DNA of 64,000 bases from Bradyrhizobium sp. ISRA464 (GTDB lineage Bacteria; Pseudomonadota; Alphaproteobacteria; Rhizobiales; Xanthobacteraceae), in contig NZ_CP094526.1 in the NCBI RefSeq assembly GCF_029910095.1, forward strand, positions 186,001 through 250,000. Reading direction: 5' to 3'. Positions 28,377 to 37,291 of this stretch are shown piece after piece (position 1 is the first letter of the stretch; each line of letters opens with the position of its first letter). The notes under the pieces are model-generated. The model was not told where the DNA came from. It was given only the letters and a program-made list of their open reading frames with translations, and searched no databases. The position numbers and the translations under genes are program-made.

Positions 28377-28620
28377 CAAGAACATTACGGGAACGCTCTC
28401 GCTGGGGCTCGTTGCGGCGGCGCTATCGGTGACCGGCGGGGTGATGTGATGGCGCGCAGACGCCGGGCGTGCGTAGCTGCGCGACAAGGCGTCGCACTAC
28501 TGGCCGACAGGCGTTGCGCGCTTGCCAAGGAGACCGAACGCCTCTGCCCAAGGCCGCCCGGTCGACAGGACCGTTCGGGAGCGGCAGCTGCCGCCCCCGA
28601 AGGCATCTTCCGCAGCTTCG
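28377..28620. other. Gene-poor stretch right of the transposon
   Basis: About 245 bases up to the MBL hydrolase stop. A frame entering from the left repeat reads KNITGTLSLGLVAAALSVTGGVM and stops at 28449, which resembles a hydrophobic leader cut by the insertion, but no matching start was found on the other side. Nothing else is evident. Confidence 0.4.
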
Positions 28621-29592
28621 TTACAGCAGCATCTGCATCGGCTCCGGATAGTACCGGAAGCCGTCACCGGCCTTGGCCACGTGGCCGTAGCCGGGCCAGG
28701 CGAAGTGATAGGACATCACCGGCGTCTTGTTCGCCGCCAGCATTTCCAACAGTCGCACCCGCGATTGCGCCGCCTGCTTCGGATCGGTGTCGTAGGAGAA
28801 TTCCATCCTGGGCTTCTCCAGCAACAGCACCGCGTGATGCGAGAGATCGCCAAGGAAGGCGAAGGATTTGCCGCCCGAGCTCACCATGAAGATGGTGTGG
28901 CCCACGGTGTGGCCAGGCGCTGCGATCGCCTGCACGCCGGGCAGGAATTCCTCGCCGTCCTTGAAGAACACCAGGCGATCCCTCACCGGCAGCAGGTTCT
29001 TGCGGGCGTGTACGATGAAGTCCTTCAGCGCACTGCCCATCTTGCCTTCGTCAGTCCAGAAGTCGAGATCGCTTTGCGCGATGTAGTACTGTGCGTTGGG
29101 GAACAGCGGCTTGTTGTTGGCATCGACGATGCCGCCGATATGGTCGATATGCGCGTGCGACAGCACGACAGCATCGATGTCCTCCGGCTTGATGCCGGCT
29201 TCCTGCGTGCTCTTCTGCTGTCGGCCGGTGGTCGGGCCGAACAGTTGCGACGTGCCCATGCCGGTATCGAACAGGATCAGTCTGTCGCCGGTGTTGACGA
29301 TCGGCGAGTTCTGCTCGAGCACGACATTATCGGGCGACAGGAAGTTGTCGGAGAGCATCTGCTTCACTTGCTCTTTCGGCACGCCGGTGAAGGTGCCGGA
29401 CGGATCACCAAGCGGGAGCGGGCCGTCCGATACGACGGTGACTTCGGCATCCCCGAGCATGAAGCGGTGCCAGTAGGGCGTCTGCGTGCCGAGCTTCGGC
29501 GCGCGCGCGACCGCGGTGCCGCCGAGCATGGTGCTGGCGCCGAGACCGGCACCGAGCGCGAGCAAGGATCGTCGTGAGACATTAAGCGTCAT
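28621..29592 (-). CDS. Tat-exported MBL-fold metallohydrolase
   Basis: The 323 residues begin with a Tat-type signal (SRRSLLALGAGLGASTMLGG; cleavage probably near AVARA). A metallo-beta-lactamase fold follows: LILFDTGMG, the metal motif LSHAHIDHIGG (HxHxDH), IAAPGHTVGHT, FAFLGDLSHH and a terminal SYHFAWPGYG His. It belongs to the broad group of N-acyl-homoserine lactonase-like and other hydrolases; the substrate cannot be read from sequence. The folded export by Tat fits a zinc enzyme. Confidence 0.88.
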   Translation of the reverse strand: MTLNVSRRSLLALGAGLGASTMLGGTAVARAPKLGTQTPYWHRFMLGDAEVTVVSDGPLPLGDPSGTFTGVPKEQVKQMLSDNFLSPDNVVLEQNSPIVNTGDRLILFDTGMGTSQLFGPTTGRQQKSTQEAGIKPEDIDAVVLSHAHIDHIGGIVDANNKPLFPNAQYYIAQSDLDFWTDEGKMGSALKDFIVHARKNLLPVRDRLVFFKDGEEFLPGVQAIAAPGHTVGHTIFMVSSGGKSFAFLGDLSHHAVLLLEKPRMEFSYDTDPKQAAQSRVRLLEMLAANKTPVMSYHFAWPGYGHVAKAGDGFRYYPEPMQMLL

Positions 29593-29779
29593 ACGTCTTC
29601 CTCCACAATGTTTATGAGATTATTTCGCGTTGTCGCCCGCGACGGCCCGCCGCTTGACCTGACGCAGGCAACAGGATGCTGCGCTCGCCCGCGCAAGCTG
29701 GCAAGAAGAATAAGGCGAGCGCAGGCTCGCTAGAAATCTATCTGAGACGCAACCGCAATGTGCGTCGAATAAGGAAAGC
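29593..29779. other. Intergenic gap between gshB and the MBL hydrolase gene
   Basis: 187 bases with no gene. It should contain the promoter of the MBL gene on the minus strand; none could be fixed. Imperfect GCCTGACGCAGG-like inverted repeats are weak. Confidence 0.4.
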
Positions 29780-30727
29780 TTATTTCGCTGCGCGCCTGGC
29801 CTCAATGCTATCCCAGATCTTCGCCGCGATATCCGTTCCGTTGAGCCGCTGGATCGCGCGGATACCCGTCGGGGACGTGACGTTGATCTCGGTGAGACTG
29901 CCGTCGATCACATCGATGCCGACGAACAGCAGCCCGTGCTTACGGAGCGCAGGCCCCAGCGTCGTGCAGATCTCGCGCTCGCGGTCCGAGAGCTCGGTGG
30001 CCTTGGCCGCGCCGCCGCGCACCATGTTGGAGCGCAAATCGTCAGCCGCCGGCACGCGGTTGACGGCGCCGGCGAATTCGCCATCGACCAGGATGATGCG
30101 CTTATCGCCATGCTTCACCTCGGGAAGGAAGCGCTGGATCACCCACGGCTCCTTGAAGGTGACCGAGAACATGTCGAACAGCGAGCCGAAATTCATGTCT
30201 TGCGGCATGACGCGGAACACCGCGGCGCCGCCATAGCCGTGCAGCGGTTTCATGACGACGGCGCCGTGCTGATCGCGGAATGCGTTGATCTCGTCGAGGT
30301 CGCGCGAGATCAGGGTCGGCGGCATCAGCTGCGGGAAGTTCATCACGAACAGCTTCTCCGGCGCGTTGCGTACGCTGACCGGGTCGTTGACGACCAGGGT
30401 CTTCGGGTGGATGCGTTCGAGGAGATGGGTCGAGGTGATGTAGGCGAGGTCGAACGGCGGATCCTGCCGCAGCAACACGACGTCGAAGGCGTTGAGCGGC
30501 TCGCGCTTCGGCTCGCCCAGCGTGAAGTGATTGCCGACCTCGTCGCGCACGGTGAGAAGCTGCACCGGCGCCACCAGCTCGTCGCCGCGCAGCGACAGCT
30601 TGTCCGGCGTGTAATAGGAAATGCCGTGGCCGCGCTTCTGCGCCTCTAGCAGCAGCGCAAAGGTGGAATCGCCGCGGATGTTGATGCGCGCGATGGGATC
30701 CATTTGGACGGCGACGTTCAATTTCAT
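29780..30727 (-). CDS. gshB: Glutathione synthetase
   Basis: ATP-grasp ligase joining gamma-glutamylcysteine and glycine. The 315 residues show [32 protein letters not shown] at the N-terminus, [36 protein letters not shown] (ATP-grasp strand) and the C-terminal metal-binding [13 protein letters not shown]. Length normal. It is third in the minus-strand set rsmI-yraN-gshB, 30 bases after yraN. Confidence 0.97.
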   Translation of the reverse strand: MKLNVAVQMDPIARINIRGDSTFALLLEAQKRGHGISYYTPDKLSLRGDELVAPVQLLTVRDEVGNHFTLGEPKREPLNAFDVVLLRQDPPFDLAYITSTHLLERIHPKTLVVNDPVSVRNAPEKLFVMNFPQLMPPTLISRDLDEINAFRDQHGAVVMKPLHGYGGAAVFRVMPQDMNFGSLFDMFSVTFKEPWVIQRFLPEVKHGDKRIILVDGEFAGAVNRVPAADDLRSNMVRGGAAKATELSDREREICTTLGPALRKHGLLFVGIDVIDGSLTEINVTSPTGIRAIQRLNGTDIAAKIWDSIEARRAAK

Positions 30728-30757
30728 GGGGCGTATCCCGCGAGTCTGGAGGTAACG

Positions 30758-31141
30758 TTAAGGGCTGGCGTCGAATGCCGCTAACAGATGGCGCGGCAGG
30801 CTCTTCGGCGCAATCAGGACGGCATCGAATCTGAGATCAAATTCCGCATGTTCGGGATGCGCCATTAGCCAGGCCTGGGCGGCATTGATGATGCGCTGCT
30901 GCTGGCGCGGCGTCACCGCATAGGCGGCTTCATCGAGGCTGGCGCGCGCCTTGACCTCGACGAAGACGAGCAGGTTGCGCCGGCGCGCCACCAGGTCGAT
31001 TTCGCCATAGGGAGTACGGAAGCGCTTGGCGAGGATGCGATAGCCCTTGGCCATCAGATAGGCGGCGGCGCGGCTTTCGGCGGAGATGCCGGTCCGGAAT
31101 GCCGCGACGCGTTCAGGGGAGGCGCTCTCAGTCTTCGCCAT
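30758..31141 (-). CDS. UPF0102/YraN family endonuclease-like protein
   Basis: 127 residues with the YraN signature: [51 protein letters not shown], whose G-E-I-D-L and FVEVK residues form the PD-(D/E)xK-like core of this family. The role is unproven. The start at 31141 overlaps the end of rsmI by 14 bases, and gshB follows, as in many rhizobia. Confidence 0.9.
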   Translation of the reverse strand: MAKTESASPERVAAFRTGISAESRAAAYLMAKGYRILAKRFRTPYGEIDLVARRRNLLVFVEVKARASLDEAAYAVTPRQQQRIINAAQAWLMAHPEHAEFDLRFDAVLIAPKSLPRHLLAAFDASP

Positions 31142-32081
31142 CGCCGTCCCTGATGTCCTTCGCGAGCTCGAGGGCGCGGGCATAAACCTCGCGGCGGGGG
31201 CGGCCGGACAGTTCGACCGCATGGGCCACCGCGTCCTTGACGCTGCCGCGCGCGAGCTGCGCGCGCAACAGCTCATCCAGCGCATCCTGGTCCATCACCC
31301 CGGCATTGTCAGGCGGCGGTCCGACGACCAGCACGAACTCGCCGCGCGTCTCCAGCGTATCCGCGGCCTCCGCAAGCTCGGCGAGCGGTGCGCGCGTGAT
31401 TTCCTCGTGCAGCTTGGTCAGCTCGCGGCAGATTGCGGCGTCGCGTCCAGGCATGATCGCGGCGAGATCGCGCAAGCTCTCCTGAACGCGATTGCCGGAT
31501 TCGAACATCACCAGCGTCGAATCGATCCTGGCGAGCTCGTTGAGCCGCGTCCGGCGCGCGTGCTCCTTCGCGGGCAGGAATCCTTCGAAGAAAAACCGGT
31601 CGGTCGGCAGCGCCGCGACCGATAACGCGGTCAGCACCGACGATGGGCCGGGGACTGCGATCACCCGATGCTCGGCGGCGCAGACCTCGCGCACCAGCTT
31701 GAAGCCGGGATCCGATATCAACGGCGTGCCGGCATCCGAAACCAGCGCGATCGAGGCGCCTTGCGCCAGTTGCGCCAGCATCTTCGGTCGCGCCTGCGCG
31801 GCATTATGTTCGTGGTAGGGTTGCAGCTCGGCGGCGATCGCGTAACGCTCGGTCAGGCGGCGCGTAATCCTTGTGTCCTCGCAGGCAATGATGTCGACAC
31901 CAGCAAGCGTTTCCAGCGCGCGCAGGGTGATGTCGGCGAGATTGCCGATCGGGGTCGCCACCAGATGCAGCCCCGGAGCCGCCTTGGGGGCCGCCAGTAT
32001 CTGGCCACCGACGGAAAAGGTTCTGTTTGAAGAACCCGCGGTGGCCTCCGGGCCGTACAAGGAACTAGCTTTTGCGCGCAT
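31128..32081 (-). CDS. rsmI: 16S rRNA (cytidine-1402-2'-O)-methyltransferase
   Basis: Methylates C1402 in the decoding centre. The 317 residues contain [52 protein letters not shown] and [28 protein letters not shown], all diagnostic of the RsmI/YraL tetrapyrrole-methylase fold. An extra N-terminal segment of about 30 residues may be translated or may reflect a later start. First gene of rsmI-yraN-gshB, divergent from the lipoprotein gene, matching the E. coli yraL-yraM neighbourhood. Confidence 0.95.
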   Translation of the reverse strand: MRAKASSLYGPEATAGSSNRTFSVGGQILAAPKAAPGLHLVATPIGNLADITLRALETLAGVDIIACEDTRITRRLTERYAIAAELQPYHEHNAAQARPKMLAQLAQGASIALVSDAGTPLISDPGFKLVREVCAAEHRVIAVPGPSSVLTALSVAALPTDRFFFEGFLPAKEHARRTRLNELARIDSTLVMFESGNRVQESLRDLAAIMPGRDAAICRELTKLHEEITRAPLAELAEAADTLETRGEFVLVVGPPPDNAGVMDQDALDELLRAQLARGSVKDAVAHAVELSGRPRREVYARALELAKDIRDGDGED

Positions 32082-32300
32082 AATGACAATCTAGAGGGAC
32101 GGCGGTGCTTGCGCTACACCGGCAGCGGCGGTGGCGGAGCGCGGCCGAACCAAGAAACGGGAGCCTCCCGGCAAGGTCTGGCGAGGCCATAATCCTTTTG
32201 TTTTAGTTAACTATTCGCCGACAATATGCCTGAATCCACCGGCCTCATCGAGGCTGAATGGAATCCTGGCCGATCACGGTCGGTCAAGAGAAGAGAGACG

Positions 32301-33500
32301 ATGGCAGGCCCGCATCACCGCAAGTCCCCGCCGTCGGGCGCGACCCGGCGGACCGCGCTTGGCCTCATCATGGGCGCGCCGCTGCTGTCGGCCTGCTCAG
32401 GCGTCCAGCAAACCCTCAACCAGTTCTCGACCCCGGAGGCCGGGCCCGCGGGACCGCCGCAGCAGCCGCAGGCGATCGGAACGGGGCAGGTCAAGGTCGG
32501 GCTGGTTCTGCCGCTGTCGGCGGCGGGCAATGCCGGCGTCGCTGCGCAGTCGATGCGCAACGCTGCCGAGATGGCATTGGCGGAATTTCAGAATCCGAAC
32601 ATCCAGCTCCTGATCAAGGACGATGGCGGCAGCCCGCAGGGCGCGGCGCAGGGAACCCAGCAGGCGCTGTCCGAGGGGGCCGAGATCATTCTGGGGCCGC
32701 TGTTCGCGGGCTCGGTGCCGGCCGCCGCGCAGCTCACGCGCCAACGCGGAACCTCCCTAATCGCGTTCTCGACGGATTCGAGCGTCGCCGGGCGCGGCGT
32801 CTATCTTCTCAGCTTCCTGCCGGAGTCCGATATCAATCGCATCGTCGATTATGCGTCTGGTATCGGAAAGCGCTCCTTTGCAGCGATGGTGCCTGACAAC
32901 GCCTACGGCAACGTGGTCGAGGCCGCGTTCAAGCAGGCGGTGAGCCACAAGAACGGTCGCATCGTCGCATTCGAGAAATACGGTGCCGACCGCGCGACGC
33001 CGGCGCGGAACGTGGCGCAGGCGCTCGGCCAGGCCGATGCACTCATGCTCGCCGATGACGGCGATTCGGTCGTCGCCACCGCGGACGCGCTGACCGCGGC
33101 CGGCGCCAATCTGCACAACATCCAGTTGCTCGGCACGGGGCTGTGGGACAATCCGCGCGTGTTCGCGAGCCCCGCGCTGCAGGGCGGCCTCTATGCCGCG
33201 CCCGATCCGGCCGGCTTCCGCAGCTTCGCGGGCCGCTACCGCGCCAAGTTCGGCGGCGAGCCGGTGCGCACGGCCACGCTTGCCTATGACGCCGTCGCAC
33301 TGGTTGCGGCACTGGCCCGCACGCAAGGTGCGCAGCGCTTCGCACCGGAAACGCTGACCAATCCTTCCGGCTTTGCCGGCATCGACGGCCTGTTCCGCTT
33401 CCGCTCCGACGGAACCAATGAGCGCGGCCTTGCCGTCATGAAGGTGGCGTCGGGTGGCAGCACCGCGGTTGCCGGCTCGCCGAAGAGCTTTGGCGCCTAG
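32301..33500 (+). CDS. LpoA-like penicillin-binding protein activator lipoprotein
   Basis: The 399 residues carry a lipobox LLSAC near residue 33 and a type I periplasmic-binding fold (GQVKVGLVLPLSAAGNAG, EIILGPLFAGSVPAAA, IAFSTDSSVAGRGVYLLSFLPE, MVPDNAYG). This is the pattern of YraM/LpoA and branched-chain amino-acid receptors. Being divergent from rsmI supports an LpoA-like role in activating peptidoglycan synthases. The ATG at 32301 was taken, after AAGAGAGACG. Its TAG stop (33498-33500) is part of the CTAG duplicated by the adjoining IS701-type insertion, so the protein is unaltered but its natural 3' region has been displaced. Confidence 0.85.
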   Translation: MAGPHHRKSPPSGATRRTALGLIMGAPLLSACSGVQQTLNQFSTPEAGPAGPPQQPQAIGTGQVKVGLVLPLSAAGNAGVAAQSMRNAAEMALAEFQNPNIQLLIKDDGGSPQGAAQGTQQALSEGAEIILGPLFAGSVPAAAQLTRQRGTSLIAFSTDSSVAGRGVYLLSFLPESDINRIVDYASGIGKRSFAAMVPDNAYGNVVEAAFKQAVSHKNGRIVAFEKYGADRATPARNVAQALGQADALMLADDGDSVVATADALTAAGANLHNIQLLGTGLWDNPRVFASPALQGGLYAAPDPAGFRSFAGRYRAKFGGEPVRTATLAYDAVALVAALARTQGAQRFAPETLTNPSGFAGIDGLFRFRSDGTNERGLAVMKVASGGSTAVAGSPKSFGA

Positions 33501-34922
33501 CATTACAGTTGTAATTTTTGCTTGAGATGCGCTTTGCGCGCGTTGGCTTGATGAGCCCTGCGCCAGGATGACCATGCGAGGATGTGGGCATGCGGGATGC
33601 GCCGCTGGGCGAGCTTCATGGCGATGCGGCGGATTTCCTGGATCGACCAGCGGATCAAGAACGATGCTTCGGTCGGGGCCGCGGTCGCGTTTTTTTAAGC
33701 AATGCTCCGGTGTTGGCCCGATGACGGATGACGGCCATCGTGGCGAAGGCAAGCATGACCAGTGAGACATGGCGATGCCAGCCATGCCAGGAGCGGGTTT
33801 CGTTGTGATCAAGACCGAGCTCGTTCTTGGCGGTTTCGAAGCTGTCTTCGATGGCCCAGCGATGGCCTTCCACGGATACCAGCTTCTGCATGGACGTGCC
33901 CTTGGGGCACCATGTGGAGAAGAAGGCTAAGCTGTTGTCGGCAATATTGCGGCGGATCAGAAGACCTCGGGTCCATTCCCCGGCAAGGTCGTCGTTGTAT
34001 TCGCCGGCGTCGAGATCGGCCAGCTCAAGATAGGCCCAGTCGTGCCAGCGCGGACCTTTGGTTCCTTCGCCGGACGGCAGGCGGCGCCAGGCCTTCTTGG
34101 GAAGGCTCTGCGCGATCGTAGAGGCAGTGCCGGCGACAGGCTGCTGCTTGCCCCAGGAATAGAACACGTGATTGGAAGCAACCCCCAGAACAAGCCTTTG
34201 CCCGCCTTGCGCAGCAGGGTTTCGATCGCTCCCGTGCCATACACGCTGTCCGCTGCTACGAACGAGAACGGCACCTTTGCGGCGATCGCGCGAGCGATCA
34301 TTTGATGCGCGATCCGGGGCTTCGTCGCAAAGCTCACATCGCTCGGGACATGTGCGGCCTTCAGGCGAGCGGGTTCGTCCGTCCATTCCTTTGGCAGGTA
34401 GAGCGCCCGATCGATGAAGGCATGGCCATGCCGCGACACATAGGAGGCAAACACTCCGATCTGGCAATTGGTGATCTTGCCCGCCGAGCCAGTGTACTGG
34501 CGCGCGACCCCACACGAGGCCTTGCCCTGTTTCAAAAAGCCGGTCTCATCGATGACCAGAACCGCGTCCTCGTCACCCAGCGTTTCCAGCGCGTACTCAC
34601 GTACAATATCGCGCAGCGCGTCGGCATCCCACTGCCCCCGACCCAGAATCGCCTGCTGGCGCCACGGGCCTGGATCGCCAGCCGCTTCCGCCCGCATCCA
34701 ACCCGTCTTGCGCGGCTCGTTGCCCAACAGTCCGTCGAGAAATTGCCCCGCCGAGGCCGCGACCCGCTCTTGCGTAAACAGCGGACGGATGCGTTGCTTG
34801 GCATCTCGCAACGACGAAGCCCACAGCGTCAGCGTATCCTCAACCGACGCGCCACCAATCATCAGATCCCGAATCATGGTCGCCCATAGATTCAGAACCT
34901 TCAGGAAGATGCAACTGTAATG
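33501..34922. mobile_element. IS701-type insertion sequence with CTAG target duplication
   Basis: The ends read CATTACAGTTG...CAACTGTAATG, an 11-bp perfect inverted repeat, and CTAG lies directly outside both (33497-33500 and 34923-34926). CTAG duplication is usual for IS701. The 1422-bp element carries one transposase gene, read on the minus strand and broken by a frameshift. Confidence 0.9.
33655..34877 (-). pseudogene. IS701-family transposase, frameshifted
   Basis: Starts at 34877 (MIRDLMIGGASVEDTLTLW) and reads correctly through DEDAVLVIDETGFLKQGKASCGVARQYTGSAGKITNCQIGVF and ADSVYGTGAIETLLRKAGKG. The frame then shifts near 34192; the continuation (VLGVASNHVFYSWGKQQ to KTRPRPRPKHRS) is in the next frame and stops at 33655. 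One missing base explains both halves, which together cover a normal IS701 transposase including a late catalytic Glu in HRWAIEDSFETAKNELGLD. Probably inactive. Confidence 0.88.
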
Positions 34923-34926
34923 CTAG

Positions 34927-35601
34927 GGCATCCTCAAGGAACTTATTCGGTGTCGTCACCCGCGAAGGCGGGTGACCCAGTATTCCAGAAACGCCTGAGT
35001 TCAACCCGAAAAGCCGCGGCGTACTGGATCGCCCGGTCCCGTCTACGCCAAGGCTTCGACGGGGCTTGCGGCCTCGGGCGCGCCGGAGCTTTAGCGAAGG
35101 CGGCAAGCCGGGCGACGACAGGGGTGTTGGGGGCGCAATTTCGCGTTCTCGCGACATGATCTGTCCGAGTCTTGCCTCACATTCCGCCCTCTTTCGATCA
35201 GAGGGCGCAGGGAAAGCCGGGTGCCGATCGCACCCATGGGTCCCGCGCAACAAAAAACGCGGGAGGTAGGACCACAGGTGAAACCGGAGCAATCCCGGCT
35301 TTCCCTGCGCGATGGCTTTACGGCTTATACGTGCTCTCCCCGGCGAGACTGGGCTTTGTTGTCACCGTCATCAGTGAGGGCTCTAGCTCTTACTGATGAG
35401 ACACCTGCCACTAGGGCGTCAGGCCTGCACGACTTCACCGTCCGCCTTGGTGCGTTCGTCCTGTGCACCTCGGCGTCCACCGCATCTCACCGCAACACTC
35501 GTGACGATCGCGAAGCGCCCCTCAAGCGGGTGAGACGGGCGGATCATAGCCCGAGTTTCATTTCTGGAAAACAGAAATATTTTCGATGCGAGGCCTTGCG
35601 C
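34927..35601. repeat. Repeat-rich gene-free stretch between IS elements
   Basis: Contains GTCACCCGCGAAGGCGGGTGACCCAGTATT-type arms near 34950, a CGCAGGGAAAGCCGGG / CCCGGCTTTCCCTGCG inverted pair (35206-35221 with 35293-35310), and AGCTCTTACTGATGAGACACC downstream. These look like dispersed Bradyrhizobium intergenic repeats rather than genes. All frames here have repeat-like composition. Confidence 0.55.
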
Positions 35602-35605
35602 CGTC

Positions 35606-37287
35606 GAGACTGGGCAAGAATGGCAACTAAGGGGCTGGGGCGGCTCGGAAAGCACTGACGACGAGCGACAGCGAGATTTTGGCGCGGAAGGGCCGCAAAG
35701 CAAGCCGAATGGCGCGCAGAGTGGCCGCAAGGAGGTTTGCGCCGGCAATGCGCGTCTTTTCTGCAAGGTACGCGACGAAGCGGTCGAAGCCGAGAATGCT
35801 GAGCACGCGGGTGAAGTTGTAGCAAAGCGCCATCAGGCTCCATTCGCCGCGGACCTTGTCGAAGCCGCGCACGAGAAAGTGCTGATAGCCGGCGCGGCAT
35901 TTGAGTGTTCCGAAAGGGTGCTCGACGATGGCGGAACGGCGGCGCATCAATGTGGCAGCCTCGGCGCTTTGCATCCTCATGCGGTGACGTTCGAGAACGT
36001 CCTCGTGTTCCCAGCGCGCGATGCTCCGGTAAGGCGCCTTCGGGGCAAGACACCGCGCGCTCAGGGGACATGCTGCGCAGGCCGCCTTGCGCGCCAGGTA
36101 GCGGATCTCGATGCGGCCGCTCGTGTTCGTCCAGCGCCCTTCCGTCGGGCGCAGCAGCTCGCCGGCCGGGCAACGGTAGGCATCGGCGTTCGCATCGTAA
36201 CTGAAGTCCTTGCGGCTGAGGCGGCCTTCCTTGAGCTTGCCATTGCCCTCGTGCAGCGGCACATAGGCAACAATGCCGTCATCCTCGCAGGCCTTCAGGT
36301 CCTCGCTGGTGGAATAGCCGGCATCGGCCGCCACCTGCAGAGTCTCGACGTCGAGGGCCTCTTTTGCCGCCTTTGCCATCTCATGAAGATGGCCCGCGTC
36401 GTTGCGGTTGACGACCTCGCTGGCAACGATGAGCGTGTGCTTGTCGTCAACGACGCTCTGCACGTTGTAACCCGCAATGGTCTGGTCGCCCTTGCTCAGA
36501 AGCCTTGCGTCGGGATCGGTCTTCGAGAGTTGCCCCTTGTCGCTTGTCTCCAGGTTCTTGAGGTCGGCTTGCGCGCGCTCGCGCCGGGCCATCAGCTCCT
36601 TCACCTTCTCGCCGACATCGCCGCTGCCCTTGCTGCCATCTCCCGGACCGGCACATCGCTTGGCTTCCTCGGCATCGTTGGCTTCAAGGGCCTTGCCATA
36701 AGCCTCGATCTCCTTGTCCAACGCGGCGATCTGTTTGGCCAGCTTCCCTTGCGTGAAGATGCTGCCCTTGCTGGCGTTACCATGGAATAGCGCCCCGTCG
36801 ATCGCAACGAAGGTCCCACCGATCAGGCCGAGGTCGCGCAGGAGCAGCACGAAACTGCGGTTCGCGGCCTTGAGCGCCGCCCAGTTCTCCTTGCGGAAGT
36901 TGGCGATCGTCCGATAGCCCGGCTTCATGTTCTTCAACAGCCAGATCAGCTCCAGATTGCGGCAGGCCTCCCGCTCCAACCGCCGCGACGACCTGATCTG
37001 GTTGATGTAGCCGTAAAGGTAGAGCTTCAGCAGATCGGCCGGATCGTAGGGCGGCTGCCCCACTTCGTCCGCGGCACGATCCGCATGGCGGAAGCCGAGC
37101 TTTGAAAGGTCGAGCGCGCCAACGAAACTGTCGATCGCCCGCACCGGATTCTGCTGTCCGACATAGTCCTCAATCCGGGGAGGAAGAAGACTGGGTTGCT
37201 CCCGGCTGTCGCCGGCCTTGAACGTCCGATTCGCCATGCGCCGAATCGTACATCAACTCCAAAAAATGCCGAGTTCTTGCCCAGCCT
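35606..37287. mobile_element. IS1182-family element, copy 1 of a tandem pair
   Basis: Left end GAGACTGGGCAAGAA, right end the complement of TTCTTGCCCAGCCT. CGTC flanks it on the left (35602-35605) and separates it from copy 2 (37288-37291). 1682 bp; the repeat period to copy 2 is exactly 1686 bp. Confidence 0.88.
35627..37237 (-). CDS. IS1182-family transposase (copy 1)
   Basis: The 536 residues start MANRTFKAGDSREQPSLLPP and have the IS1182 layout. The N-terminal part (PYDPADLLKLYLYGYINQIRSSRRLEREACRNLELIWL) is followed by DFRKEN-like TIANFRKENWAALK and VAIDGALFHGN with the first catalytic Asp. A charged coiled-coil insert comes next, then VAADAGYSTSEDLKACED with the second Asp and a Cys-rich segment (CAACPLSARC). 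The late Glu lies in VEHPFGTLKCRAGYQHFLVRG. The frame is intact. Confidence 0.95.
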   Translation of the reverse strand: MANRTFKAGDSREQPSLLPPRIEDYVGQQNPVRAIDSFVGALDLSKLGFRHADRAADEVGQPPYDPADLLKLYLYGYINQIRSSRRLEREACRNLELIWLLKNMKPGYRTIANFRKENWAALKAANRSFVLLLRDLGLIGGTFVAIDGALFHGNASKGSIFTQGKLAKQIAALDKEIEAYGKALEANDAEEAKRCAGPGDGSKGSGDVGEKVKELMARRERAQADLKNLETSDKGQLSKTDPDARLLSKGDQTIAGYNVQSVVDDKHTLIVASEVVNRNDAGHLHEMAKAAKEALDVETLQVAADAGYSTSEDLKACEDDGIVAYVPLHEGNGKLKEGRLSRKDFSYDANADAYRCPAGELLRPTEGRWTNTSGRIEIRYLARKAACAACPLSARCLAPKAPYRSIARWEHEDVLERHRMRMQSAEAATLMRRRSAIVEHPFGTLKCRAGYQHFLVRGFDKVRGEWSLMALCYNFTRVLSILGFDRFVAYLAEKTRIAGANLLAATLRAIRLALRPFRAKISLSLVVSAFRAAPAP

Positions 37288-37291
37288 CGTC

